DNA from: Chloroflexota bacterium
GTDB taxonomy: Bacteria; Chloroflexota; Anaerolineae; UBA3071
NCBI GenBank assembly: GCA_014383605.1
Contig: JACNHM010000319.1
Coordinates: 1-11,081 of the forward strand
Length of the DNA stretch: 11,081 nucleotides
Direction: 5' to 3'
How positions within the stretch are numbered: the stretch's first letter is position 1; every line of letters starts with the position of its first letter. The position numbers were made by a program, and so were the translations under genes. The notes below the pieces were generated by a model. It made no database searches, was not told the origin of the DNA, and worked only from the letters and a program-made list of their open reading frames with translations. Positions 1 to 6,798 of this stretch are shown piece by piece.

Positions 1-41
1 CGGCCCAAAGCCCGGATGGTTATTTCCGCCCTTCCGCGACA

Positions 42-52
42 TGTGGTATAAT
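42..52 (+). promoter_or_regulatory. Extended -10 promoter for the parA gene pair
   Basis: The 11-mer TGTGGTATAAT ends in a perfect TATAAT hexamer at 47-52. Upstream there is only a weak -35 candidate around 23-28. The same 11-mer, with T/C changes, recurs in front of two other transcription units in this window (6861-6871 plus, 6799-6809 minus), which supports it as a real promoter element. Transcription would begin near 59 and leave about 50 untranslated bases before the ATG at 110. Confidence 0.65.
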
Positions 53-109
53 AAAGCCGCAACAGACAGGTCTGCGGCAACAGCCACACCAGTCAGCGAG
101 AGAGCGAGC

Positions 110-883
110 ATGGGCCGAGTCATCGCCGTCGTCAACCAGAAAGGAGGCGTCGGAAAAACCACTACCGTCATCAACCTGGGTGCAGCCTTGGCCGAGCGTC
201 AACAACGGACGCTGCTCATTGACCTGGATCCCCAAGCAGCCCTCTCCAATAGCTTTGGCCTGCAGCCGGACACCCTGGAGCACACCATCTACAACGTGCT
301 CACCGGTCCCGATTTCCCTTTGGCGGCTGTCATCCATCCGGTGCGTCCCTTCCTCGACCTGGTGCCGGCCAACATTGACCTGGCTGCCGCAGAGGTCGAA
401 CTGGTCTCCGCCCTGGGACGAGAATACCTGCTGCGGGATGCGTTGGAGGACATCCGTCATCAGTACGCATTTATTCTCTTTGATTGTGGCCCGAACTTGG
501 GGCTGCTCACAGTCAATGCGCTCACGGCGGCAGACGAGGTGTTGATCCCCATTATCTGCGAGTTTCTGGCCATGCGGGCCATCGGTATGTTGATACAAAC
601 CATCTCCCGCGTCAAAAAGCGGCTGAACCCCAATCTGCGTGTGCTGGGTATCCTGGGAACCATGTACGACGCGCGCACGATTCACACCCGCGAGGTATTG
701 GATGAACTGCGCTCCTTCCTGGGAAAGAAGGTTTTCGACATCGTGATCAAGAAGAGCATTCGTTTTGCCGAAGCGCCGGCGGCTCACCAGCCGATTCTCG
801 AATATGCCAGCAGGCATCCCGGCGCTCAGGCCTATCGTGATCTGGCGGAGGTGATCATCCATGGCGAAGAAGAGTACCGTTAG
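110..883 (+). CDS. ParA/Soj-family ATPase, probably an orphan positioning ParA
   Basis: This 257-residue protein is a cytoplasmic P-loop ATPase of the ParA/MinD superfamily. Such proteins form ATP-dependent dimers on DNA or membrane and position a cargo. The deviant Walker A motif KGGVGKTT lies at residues 11-18 with signature lysines K11 and K16. The switch motif LLIDLDPQ is at 35-42, and the Walker B region FILFDCGPNLG is near 121-131 with D125. Most Soj proteins have CPPSLG there, so G127 is a small departure. The stretch IKKSIRFAEAP near the C-terminus keeps basic residues where Soj contacts nonspecific DNA. No MinD-like amphipathic C-terminal helix is obvious. The frame is open from 41, but ATG 110 is chosen because it begins the conserved first strand (MGRVIAVVNQKGG) and lies downstream of the -10 element. 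The Shine-Dalgarno is weak. The 3' end overlaps the next gene by 23 bases. No canonical parB is visible, so a role other than chromosome segregation is plausible. Confidence 0.93.
   Translation: MGRVIAVVNQKGGVGKTTTVINLGAALAERQQRTLLIDLDPQAALSNSFGLQPDTLEHTIYNVLTGPDFPLAAVIHPVRPFLDLVPANIDLAAAEVELVSALGREYLLRDALEDIRHQYAFILFDCGPNLGLLTVNALTAADEVLIPIICEFLAMRAIGMLIQTISRVKKRLNPNLRVLGILGTMYDARTIHTREVLDELRSFLGKKVFDIVIKKSIRFAEAPAAHQPILEYASRHPGAQAYRDLAEVIIHGEEEYR
847..856 (+). promoter_or_regulatory. Very strong Shine-Dalgarno inside the end of parA
   Basis: GGAGGTGATC matches the complement of the usual 16S rRNA 3' end over ten bases. It has nine bases between GGAGG and the ATG at 861. It lies within the last codons of the ParA gene and fixes the start of the overlapping membrane-protein gene. 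This indicates translational coupling with strong initiation of its own. Confidence 0.85.
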
Positions 884-2285
884 CGTCAGCGGCCGCGGCG
901 AGGAGATCATCGGGCAAGGGATAGACACCCTCTTCGGCGGGACGGCCGAACCACCCGCGCCGGCAGCGCGGCGGGCTGTGCCGGCTGCCGCTCCCTCCTT
1001 CCCTGCCGCCAAGGCAGAGGAGGTCCTGGACGCGATGCTCAGCGAGGAAGCGCTGGCCGGCAGGCTGGAGGAAGAGAGCGAGCCACTGCCCGCCAGCCCC
1101 TCGCGGGGCGCACGTCCGCAAGCCTGGCGGCCAGCGGAGGTCGAAGAGGAGATTTTCGTCCCCGCGCCGGAGGAGGAAGCGAAGGATATCTCTCCGCCTA
1201 AGGCCGCAGAGGAAACTCCTGCCTGGGAGAGACCACCGGTGCTGGCCGAGGAGACAGCCGCAGCGGTGGAAGCAGACGAGGTAGCCCCAGTGGTGCCGGA
1301 ACCTGAAGTGGCTCCTCCCAGCGACTACAGGCCGCCGACCCGCAGCCCGCTTCCACCGGCAGTGGCGAAACCCAGCGTCGTCGGCCCGCCGCCGGAGGCC
1401 GAGGCTGCAGCAGAGGAACGGCCTGTCTCCCTGCGCATCGGCGGCATCCTGATGGACGTGCCGGCCGGCGAGTTGGCCATGCTGGTCCCTCCCGGCCCCG
1501 GTGAGCAGGTCACGCCGGAAATCGAGATCACTCCCCGCGAGTATACGGAGGAAGAGCAGCAACGGATCCTGGCCGAGCTCACGCGCAAGCGGCGCAACGA
1601 ATTGATGGAAGAGGTGGACAAACTGTACGATCGCGCCGCCACCCGCCTGGCCTCTCACCAGCAACACAGCGCCACAGCGCTGAAGCTGCTGTACCAGTCG
1701 CGGACCATCTTGATTGAGCGCCCCTATGCTTTCGCCGATGCCGAACTGCGCATGCAGACCGCCCGAACCCTCATTAACCGCACAGAGGAAAGCCGCAAAA
1801 TCTCCGGGAAGTACTGGCCCCGGCTGCTGTTGTACGAGGCGGGCTGGGCGTTGCTCCTGTTCATCGGCCTGATCTTCGAGGGGCCGTTAGGGGCTTGGAT
1901 CGGCATGCTGAGCGGGACGGTGGCCTCATCCATGCCAGACATCTTCCCCGTCTGGGGGACGATGCTGGTGGGTGGCATCGGCGGCGTGATCTGCGCGCTC
2001 TGGAGCATGTGGTGGCACGTTTCCGATCAGCAGGATTACGACCCGCAGTACAATCTCTGGTACATGGTACAACCCATCCAGGGCATGGTGCTGGGGATCA
2101 TCGTCTACCTGATCATCGCCGGCGGTTTCCTGGCCATGCAGACAGACATCTCCTCGCCGCAGGCCGGCAAGGCAGCCCAGTACTTCCCCTGGCTGATCGC
2201 GGCCATCGCCGGCATCCGCCAGACCTTCGTCTACGAATTGCTCGACCGCATCATCCGCGTCATCAGCCCGCGTGGGGAGGAGTAG
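861..2285 (+). CDS. Membrane protein with a ParB-like N-terminal peptide, putative ParA partner
   Basis: This 474-residue protein does not match a family I can name. Residues 1-30 include GQGIDTLF at 18-25. This resembles the ParA-activating N-terminus of ParB proteins (GKGINALF in Bacillus subtilis Spo0J), but no ParB CTPase, helix-turn-helix or dimerisation domain follows. Residues 30-185 form a Pro/Ala/Glu-rich, probably disordered acidic linker with a short helical patch near 52-72. A small folded segment near 188-225 precedes a charged, likely helical or coiled-coil region at 228-315. The C-terminal third is hydrophobic, with likely membrane segments near 320-340, 342-358, 364-384, 405-425 and perhaps 441-458. 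There is no signal peptide, so the N-terminal two thirds should face the cytoplasm and reach ParA. The gene overlaps parA by 23 bases and has a ten-base-perfect Shine-Dalgarno. Its TAG stop is the first triplet of an octamer repeat array. The role as membrane-anchored ParA adaptor is inferred. Confidence 0.88.
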   Translation: MAKKSTVSVSGRGEEIIGQGIDTLFGGTAEPPAPAARRAVPAAAPSFPAAKAEEVLDAMLSEEALAGRLEEESEPLPASPSRGARPQAWRPAEVEEEIFVPAPEEEAKDISPPKAAEETPAWERPPVLAEETAAAVEADEVAPVVPEPEVAPPSDYRPPTRSPLPPAVAKPSVVGPPPEAEAAAEERPVSLRIGGILMDVPAGELAMLVPPGPGEQVTPEIEITPREYTEEEQQRILAELTRKRRNELMEEVDKLYDRAATRLASHQQHSATALKLLYQSRTILIERPYAFADAELRMQTARTLINRTEESRKISGKYWPRLLLYEAGWALLLFIGLIFEGPLGAWIGMLSGTVASSMPDIFPVWGTMLVGGIGGVICALWSMWWHVSDQQDYDPQYNLWYMVQPIQGMVLGIIVYLIIAGGFLAMQTDISSPQAGKAAQYFPWLIAAIAGIRQTFVYELLDRIIRVISPRGEE

Positions 2286-2314
2286 ACAAGTACACAAGTA
2301 GACAAGTAGACAAG
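2283..2314. repeat. Octamer tandem repeat, four TAGACAAG units
   Basis: Four adjacent 8-base units: TAGACAAG, TACACAAG, TAGACAAG, TAGACAAG. Only one base departs from the consensus. The first unit supplies the TAG stop of the upstream membrane-protein gene. It faces an inverted array at 2336-2367. Confidence 0.95.
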
Positions 2315-2361
2315 GGAAAGCCTCCTGACTCCCCCCTTGCCTACTTGTTTCCTTGTCTACT
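2305..2361. terminator. Repeat-built hairpin between convergent genes
   Basis: AGTAGACAAGG (2305-2315) pairs perfectly with CCTTGTCTACT (2351-2361). The stem can be lengthened by three more pairs if one G is bulged. The arms are units of the facing octamer arrays, so other registers are possible. Its place between two convergent genes suggests a two-way terminator. There is no clean U-tract on either side, so the terminator function is inferred. Confidence 0.5.
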
Positions 2362-2367
2362 GGTTTC
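2336..2367. repeat. Inverted octamer array at the end of the NAPRTase gene
   Basis: Units CTTGCCTA, CTTGTTTC, CTTGTCTA and CTGGTTTC are degenerate reverse complements of the TAGACAAG array at 2283-2314. On the minus strand they encode the last residues of the phosphoribosyltransferase (ETSRQGNK) and its TAG stop. Confidence 0.88.
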
Positions 2368-3360
2368 CTTCTTCCTCAACCGCGGATTGGGGGTAATGCC
2401 GGGGATGCGGCCCCGCTTGGCCACTGGCCGTCCCTCGATCACCTTGATATCGGCAGTGAAGTCTATGGGCAACGCGCCGGAGATGGCGCTGCCGACGCCA
2501 TAGGCGTCCACTGGCGCTCTCCGTTCTTTGAATAGCGTGATGCGCGCCGGGTCAATGCCGCCGCTGACCACGATGCGCACCTGTTCGTAGCCCGCCTGAT
2601 CCAGCCGCGCCCGCACTTCGATGACCAAGTCCGGCGTCACCCGGCCCCGCTCCGCTGGCGTGTCCAGCCGCACCCCCCACAGCCGATCTCCCATCGCTCT
2701 CGCCACCCGCAGGCTCTCCTCCGCTTCGTCCTTGAAGGTATCCACCAGCGCGATACGCGGCAGGCGGGGATCAATGATGCGATCGAAGGCCTGGGTGGCA
2801 GCCACCGTATCGCCCATGCAGAGGATGAGCGCGTGGGGGATGGTGCCCGAAGGCTCGATCCCCGCCAGTTCCGCGCCGGCCGGCGTGGCGCAGCCCGCGC
2901 AGCCCCCCACGACCGCCGCGTACTCCATGTAGGGGGCCACGGCCGGGTGCACGTGGCGAGCGCCGAAACTGATCACCGGCGTGTCGCCAGCAGCCCGCAC
3001 GCAGGCCTGGGCAGCCGTCGCCCAACCGCTCTCGTGGGACAGGATGCCCAGGAGGGCCGTCTCGTAGAGGCCGAAACTCTGGTAAGGGCCGGTGATACGC
3101 AACACTACCTCCTTGGCCTGCATGGGTTCGCCCTCTTCCAGAGCCCACACCTCAGAACGATCCGCCGGCAGCACCTGCCGCAGCAGCGCCAGCGCTTCCT
3201 TCATGCCGCACAGGAGGCCATCCCTGCTGGGGAAGACTTCCAGCGTCACCACGGGATCCAACCCCTCCTCCTGCAAGATGGCCTGGGTGTGGGCGAAGTA
3301 CACGTCGGCGCGGTCCTCGGCGAGAGCAACTTTGATCCAAGGGTTGTTCATCGGGGTCAT
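2341..3360 (-). CDS. pncB: Nicotinate phosphoribosyltransferase
   Basis: This enzyme joins nicotinate to PRPP, usually with ATP hydrolysis, to make nicotinate mononucleotide in the Preiss-Handler route to NAD. The 339-residue protein resembles the shorter archaeal/bacterial type of the family. Visible marks are SFGARHVHP at 131-139, SGTIPHAL at 171-178 with H176 in the place of the phosphorylated histidine, VDTFKDEAEES at 206-216, GVRLDTPAERG at 229-239, VSGGID at 265-270 and the phosphate-binding GVGSAIS at 288-294. ATG 3360 is preferred over in-frame upstream Met codons because GAGAGGAG lies about ten bases upstream and it clears the preceding stop at 3377; ATG 3351 is a fallback. The last eight or nine residues come from octamer repeat DNA and are probably not functional. 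It is the last gene of a four-gene minus-strand cluster, 16 bases after the nicotinamidase-like gene that would supply its substrate. Confidence 0.9.
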   Translation of the reverse strand: MTPMNNPWIKVALAEDRADVYFAHTQAILQEEGLDPVVTLEVFPSRDGLLCGMKEALALLRQVLPADRSEVWALEEGEPMQAKEVVLRITGPYQSFGLYETALLGILSHESGWATAAQACVRAAGDTPVISFGARHVHPAVAPYMEYAAVVGGCAGCATPAGAELAGIEPSGTIPHALILCMGDTVAATQAFDRIIDPRLPRIALVDTFKDEAEESLRVARAMGDRLWGVRLDTPAERGRVTPDLVIEVRARLDQAGYEQVRIVVSGGIDPARITLFKERRAPVDAYGVGSAISGALPIDFTADIKVIEGRPVAKRGRIPGITPNPRLRKKETSRQGNK

Positions 3361-3376
3361 GGCTGCTTCGCTCCTC

Positions 3377-4411
3377 TCAAAGCCTGATGCCAGGCCAACT
3401 CTCCAAGGGATCGGTGGAGCGGACCACGTGCATTCCCGCGTCGGCAAAGCGGTGGAAAGCGGCATCCGCTTCGTCCGTGTAATCCATCACGCCAGGGACA
3501 ACAACGGGAGAGGTGCAGTCTTCCAGAAGGTACACTTTCTCCACCAACGTCTCATCGCGAACGGTAATGCCCTGCAGCAGGTCGTCAATGGTCCAGGCCA
3601 CGCAGTGACTCTTGGCCTGTCCGGCGATGAGGACGGCATCGAACTGCAAGAGCTTCTCGATGAAGACGACGTTTTTCTGGGCAATGGGCTCGCCATCCGG
3701 TCCCTGCAACACCTCCGGGCCCAGGACCGAGTAATGCTCCGTCAGCGGGTTGTTGCCTTTGCCCTGAAAATCGGGCTGGCTGCAGCGGGCGATGCTGTGG
3801 AAGAAGATAGCCTCCTCGACCGCCGAGACCAGCGCATGGCCGATGCTGCCCAGCATCACGTGATAAGGCCAGATGGTCAGATCGTACTTGCCGCCTGCTT
3901 TCAGCGCACGCGTGTAGTGCACGAGATGGCGCTGCGCGTACTCCGCGTCAATGCCCAGGCTGCGAGCCAGCACCTGGTTGAACTTCCAGCGGCCTCCTTC
4001 GACGTCCTCTTGCGAAATGAGCGTATAGAGCGCCGGATGCTGGCCCGCGTCGTTGATCCAAAAGGCAGCGTGGAAGATCTGCATGGCCTGGTGCGTGTCC
4101 ATTGTTGGACAGACCTGCGTGATCACGCCCAGGTTGCGGTAGATGAACTCGCACAGCCGGCGATTGTCGTCCACCGCCCCCATGCCAGAGCGACCGCCGA
4201 CAAACAGCTCGAAGCCGGGGATGCAGAAGGCGTTTTGCACGTCCACCGCCACCAGGCAGATTCTGAACTGGTCACTGGCCGCAGGTCGTAGGCCATGCCG
4301 CTTCGCCCATTGCTCGGCTTCCTCAGCCCGCTCCTGGTAGAGAACCTTCCACACCTCGCCGACCCTGCCCGGATCGAAATGTGATGGAATAGGAAGCTCA
4401 TGGTGTGCCAT
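3377..4411 (-). CDS. Nicotinamidase-like cysteine hydrolase (isochorismatase superfamily)
   Basis: It probably hydrolyses nicotinamide to nicotinate and ammonia in the cytoplasm, feeding the adjacent nicotinate phosphoribosyltransferase. All expected active-site residues can be placed. The catalytic triad is D57 (VDVQNAF), K218 ([13 protein letters not shown]) and C270 ([11 protein letters not shown]). Metal ligands are D105 and H107 (MDTH) and H184 (WPYH). At 344 residues it is much longer than Escherichia coli PncA (about 210). The extra length is an N-terminal region of about 48 residues and expanded loops around 130-175 and 228-250. ATG 4411 is chosen over an in-frame Met at 4486 because AGGAGG lies nine bases upstream and the longer form would run into murA and repeat DNA. 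Other isochorismatase-fold amidases are possible from the fold alone. The neighbour is the main argument for nicotinamide. Confidence 0.87.
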   Translation of the reverse strand: MAHHELPIPSHFDPGRVGEVWKVLYQERAEEAEQWAKRHGLRPAASDQFRICLVAVDVQNAFCIPGFELFVGGRSGMGAVDDNRRLCEFIYRNLGVITQVCPTMDTHQAMQIFHAAFWINDAGQHPALYTLISQEDVEGGRWKFNQVLARSLGIDAEYAQRHLVHYTRALKAGGKYDLTIWPYHVMLGSIGHALVSAVEEAIFFHSIARCSQPDFQGKGNNPLTEHYSVLGPEVLQGPDGEPIAQKNVVFIEKLLQFDAVLIAGQAKSHCVAWTIDDLLQGITVRDETLVEKVYLLEDCTSPVVVPGVMDYTDEADAAFHRFADAGMHVVRSTDPLESWPGIRL

Positions 4412-4420
4412 GTCTGTTAC

Positions 4421-4426
4421 CCTCCT
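4421..4426 (-). promoter_or_regulatory. Shine-Dalgarno fixing the nicotinamidase start
   Basis: AGGAGG on the minus strand, nine bases before ATG 4411, decides the start against the upstream in-frame ATG at 4486. It lies in the same 7-base register as the heptamer array just upstream (4434-4475), though this may be chance. Confidence 0.8.
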
Positions 4427-4433
4427 TTTGCTT

Positions 4434-4475
4434 ATCCCCTGCCCCCTCTCCCCCGTCCCCTGTCCCTCGTTACTC
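4434..4475. repeat. Heptamer tandem repeat between murA and nicotinamidase genes
   Basis: Six 7-base units in phase: ATCCCCT, GCCCCCT, CTCCCCC, GTCCCCT, GTCCCTC, GTTACTC, with consensus GTCCCCT. It reads AGGGGAC on the transcribed minus strand. The last unit contains the TAA stop of murA (4470-4472). The array fills most of the 58-base spacer. Confidence 0.85.
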
Positions 4476-5750
4476 AGCCCTTTCAATGCGCGCCCCCAGC
4501 TTCCGCAATTTCTCGTCTATCCGCTCGTAGCCGCGGTCAATCTGGCCGATGTTACCGATGACGCTCTGCCCTTCGGCGCACAAGGCGGCGATCAGCAGCG
4601 CCATGCCGGCGCGGATGTCCGGGCTGGTCAGCTCCTGTCCGTGCAGCGGCGAAGGCCCCACCACTACGCAGCGATGCGGGTCGCAAAGGATGATCTGCGC
4701 CCCCATGCTGATCAGCTTGTCCACAAAATACAGGCGGCTTTCGAACATCTTCTCGTGAATGAGAACGGTGCCCCGTGCTTGTGTGGACACCACCAGGGCG
4801 ATGCTCAACACATCGGCAGGGAAGGCCGGCCAGGGAGCATTCTCGATCTTGGGCACCGCACCGCCCACGTCGGGCTGTATCACCAGTTCTTGGTTATCTT
4901 CTACCACCAGGGTATCGCCCTCGTAATGCATGCGCACGCCCAGCCTTTTGCGGAACACCATGTCCATCATGCGCAAGTGCTGGCGGTTGACACCACAGAT
5001 GCGGATTTCGCCCTCCGTCACCGCTCCCAGGCCGATGAAACTGCCGACCTCGGTGTGGTCAGGGCAGATGGTGAACTCGCCGCCCCTCAGGCGGGACACA
5101 CCCTCGATGACCAGCGTGTTAGAGCCGATACCCTCAATGCGCGCTCCCAGGCTGTTAAGGAAGCGACACAGATCCTGCACGTGCGGCTCGCTGGCCGCGT
5201 TACGAATAACCGTGGTGCCCTCGGCCAGCACGGCAGCCATGATGCCGTTCTCAGTGGCGGTCACGCTGGCCTCGTCCAGCAGGACATCAGCGCCCCGCAG
5301 CCGGCCGACGCGCATCTCGAAACCGCGGTCGAACGAAACCTGCGATCCCAGAGCCTTCAGCGCCAACAGGTGCGTGTCCACCCGCCTTCGACCAATGACA
5401 TCGCCTCCCGGCAGCGGCAACTGCAATTCGCCACAACGGGCCAACAACGGTCCGGCCAGCAAGATGGACGCCCGAATCTGCTTGCAGAGCCCGGCATCAA
5501 GCGTGGCCTTGTGCACCTGCCGCGCCTGCAGGGTCAATGTGCTCTCGTTCCGCTCCTCGACCTCCACCCCCAGATCGGCCAGCAGTTGCAGCATCGTCTC
5601 CACATCGCCGATGCGCGGGACGTTATGTAACGTTACCGGCTGGTCGGTGAGCAGGCTGGCCGCCAGGATGGGCAGTGCCGCGTTCTTGTTGCCGCTGGGA
5701 ATCACGCTGCCGCTCAGCGGATGTCCACCCTCAATGATAAATGTGCTCAT
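4470..5750 (-). CDS. murA: UDP-GlcNAc 1-carboxyvinyltransferase, Asp-type (C115D)
   Basis: MurA transfers enolpyruvate from PEP to UDP-N-acetylglucosamine, the first committed step of peptidoglycan synthesis, in the cytoplasm. The 426-residue length matches the family (419 in Escherichia coli). SGNKNAALP at 19-27 holds the conserved K22. The catalytic loop reads [13 protein letters not shown], so the residue equivalent to Cys115 is D117 (codon GAT at 5402-5400). D313 in PAFPADV matches the active-site Asp305. DIRAGMAL (378-385) and IDRGYERI (404-411) are the usual C-terminal motifs. The Cys-to-Asp change is known in active but fosfomycin-insensitive MurA enzymes such as that of mycobacteria. 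ATG 5750 has GAGGGA five bases upstream. The longer frame to 5852 reads repeat DNA. It stands among NAD-salvage genes rather than cell-wall genes. Confidence 0.95.
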   Translation of the reverse strand: MSTFIIEGGHPLSGSVIPSGNKNAALPILAASLLTDQPVTLHNVPRIGDVETMLQLLADLGVEVEERNESTLTLQARQVHKATLDAGLCKQIRASILLAGPLLARCGELQLPLPGGDVIGRRRVDTHLLALKALGSQVSFDRGFEMRVGRLRGADVLLDEASVTATENGIMAAVLAEGTTVIRNAASEPHVQDLCRFLNSLGARIEGIGSNTLVIEGVSRLRGGEFTICPDHTEVGSFIGLGAVTEGEIRICGVNRQHLRMMDMVFRKRLGVRMHYEGDTLVVEDNQELVIQPDVGGAVPKIENAPWPAFPADVLSIALVVSTQARGTVLIHEKMFESRLYFVDKLISMGAQIILCDPHRCVVVGPSPLHGQELTSPDIRAGMALLIAALCAEGQSVIGNIGQIDRGYERIDEKLRKLGARIERAE

Positions 5751-5766
5751 CAGGTTCCCTCGGGCC

Positions 5767-5814
5767 GGTAGACTGGTAGATCGGTAAATCGGTAGATTGG
5801 CAAACTGGTCATTG
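5767..5814. repeat. Octamer tandem repeat, GGTAGATC type
   Basis: Six 8-base units: GGTAGACT, GGTAGATC, GGTAAATC, GGTAGATT, GGCAAACT, GGTCATTG, the last one weak. They fill the spacer between the SAM hydroxide adenosyltransferase and murA genes. The stop of the former (5809-5811) falls in the last unit. The core GTAGAC is shared with the TAGACAAG array at 2283. Confidence 0.9.
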
Positions 5815-6699
5815 TTTCCCTCGTTTCCCTTCTTTCCTGTTGCTCCCGCCACTCGCTGGCGTTGCCATGACCTGCGTGCCCGCGCCTACGTCAAGCCTCT
5901 CCGTTGCGCTCCCCTCCCGCACGGCGATCTCCAGCAGACCTTCACTGCCAGCCAGGGCCACGAGCTCACCCCTCTCAGCCGCAGCATAGGTCACGCTGAG
6001 GCCCTCGATGCGCTGCCCGGCGATGTCGAAGATCCAGGCGTCGCCAGCGGCCAGCCAACTCATGGGGATGTCGGTGATGAGGTTGCCGAAGCGGTCGGCG
6101 TGCAGCACCTGGCCGCGGATGGAACCATCGGGCAGACGCTCAGGCCGGGGCAGGGGGAAGGTCACGGGGTCGGCGATGGGCGTGCCCAGGGCGTCGAAGG
6201 GAACGCCGGCCGCCAGATGCGCGCCGACAGGCGAGAAGATGTCGCGCCCGTGGAAGGTGTGGCTGATCGCCGCCAGCCAGTACTGAGGTTGGTCCAGGTG
6301 GATGACGGAACACTGAGTTTCGGGTCTCGAGTTTCGGGTTTCGGGTTGTTCTCCCGATCCCTCATCGCCGATACCTGATACCTGGTGTTGCCCCGCCAAG
6401 ACATGACTGAAGACACCATTGTCAGGGCCGACATAATAGGCCCTGTCGCTGCACACGGCAATGGGCCGGCGGGCGCTGCCCACGCCAGGGTCCACGACAA
6501 CCACGTGAATGGTGCCCGGCGGGAAGTAGGGGGTGGCCGTGGAGAGGACGTAGGCCGCCTGGCGCACGTTCTGCGGCTCAATGTCGTGCGAGATGTCCAC
6601 GATGCGCGCCTGCGGGGCAATGGACAGGATCACGCCCTTCATCGTGCCCACGTAGCCATCGGCCTGGCCGAAGTCGGTCGTCAAGGTGATGATGGACAC
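5809..6699 (-). CDS. SAM hydroxide adenosyltransferase (DUF62 family)
   Basis: Members of this family, related to fluorinase and chlorinase, use an activated water to split S-adenosylmethionine into adenosine and methionine. The fold is recognised from [19 protein letters not shown] at 4-22, VVVDPGVGS at 67-75, VGPDNGVFS at 90-98, [15 protein letters not shown] at 148-162 and [11 protein letters not shown] at 200-210. The likely catalytic set is D70, R77 and H150, equivalent to D68, R75 and H127 of the Pyrococcus enzyme. The D-to-H distance is 21 residues longer here. The extra residues, roughly 104-129, coincide with a heptamer repeat tract. The start is GTG 6699, because GGAGG lies five bases upstream and the conserved first strand begins there; the longer ATG frame at 6774 reads through a repeat-rich leader. 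The C-terminal tail is encoded by nonamer repeats. It is the first gene of the four-gene minus-strand cluster. Confidence 0.9.
   Translation of the reverse strand: MSIITLTTDFGQADGYVGTMKGVILSIAPQARIVDISHDIEPQNVRQAAYVLSTATPYFPPGTIHVVVVDPGVGSARRPIAVCSDRAYYVGPDNGVFSHVLAGQHQVSGIGDEGSGEQPETRNSRPETQCSVIHLDQPQYWLAAISHTFHGRDIFSPVGAHLAAGVPFDALGTPIADPVTFPLPRPERLPDGSIRGQVLHADRFGNLITDIPMSWLAAGDAWIFDIAGQRIEGLSVTYAAAERGELVALAGSEGLLEIAVREGSATERLDVGAGTQVMATPASGGSNRKEGKRGKQ
5812..5847. repeat. Nonamer tandem repeat encoding a protein tail
   Basis: Four 9-base units read on the minus strand as GGGAGCAAC, AGGAAAGAA, GGGAAACGA, GGGAAACAA, followed at once by TGA. Nine bases are three codons, so they give a triplet-like tail ([12 protein letters not shown]) at the end of the SAM hydroxide adenosyltransferase. 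Confidence 0.85.
6315..6390. repeat. Heptamer repeat tract inside a coding sequence
   Basis: Units of 7 bases run nearly without a break: GAGTTTC, GGGTCTC, GAGTTTC, GGGTTTC, GGGTTGT, TCTCCCG, then GATCCCT, CATCGCC, GATACCT, GATACCT, GGTGTTG. Two sub-families (GRGTYTC and GATACCT) lie side by side. Read in frame on the minus strand they encode about residues 104-129 of the SAM hydroxide adenosyltransferase, between the conserved GPDNGVFS and TFHGRDIF blocks. Confidence 0.88.
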
Positions 6700-6704
6700 A
6701 GCAA

Positions 6705-6709
6705 CCTCC
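6705..6709 (-). promoter_or_regulatory. Shine-Dalgarno fixing a GTG start
   Basis: GGAGG on the minus strand lies five bases before GTG 6699. No ATG is as well placed before the first conserved strand of the SAM hydroxide adenosyltransferase, so this site decides the start. Confidence 0.78.
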
Positions 6710-6729
6710 GCGGAGAATGGCACATTCGC

Positions 6730-6789
6730 AATGACCGATGACCAACCGGAAGATCCTGTTGGGATTTTGGACATTGGTCACTGGGATTC
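6730..6789. repeat. Facing heptamer repeats in the divergent intergenic region
   Basis: AATGACC and GATGACC (6730-6743) face GGACATT, GGTCACT and GGGATTC (6769-6789). The arms can pair, with TGACCAA (6739-6745) against TTGGTCA (6774-6780) around a 28-base loop. The element lies in the 5' untranslated leader of the minus-strand cluster, between its promoter and its GTG start. Confidence 0.6.
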
Positions 6790-6798
6790 TGCATCTCC

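Noticed and set aside
20..1012. A 330-codon open frame on the minus strand opposite parA
   Set aside because: It lies antisense to clear ParA motifs, has shadow-type composition and no convincing start context.
861..2285. True ParB as the partner of ParA
   Set aside because: Only the N-terminal peptide is ParB-like. The GERRxRA CTP-binding motif and helix-turn-helix are absent, and the C-terminal third is membrane-spanning.
2283..2367. CRISPR array
   Set aside because: Units are 8 bases, directly adjacent, without spacers, and part of a dispersed short-repeat family.
4410..5630. A 406-codon plus-strand frame opposite murA, and a similar 399-codon frame at 3092-4291
   Set aside because: Both are antisense to genes with intact active-site motifs and show no recognisable domain.
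4470..5750. EPSP synthase (AroA) instead of MurA
   Set aside because: The SGNKNAALP, PGGxxIGxRxVD and IDRGYERI motifs are those of MurA, and the length fits.
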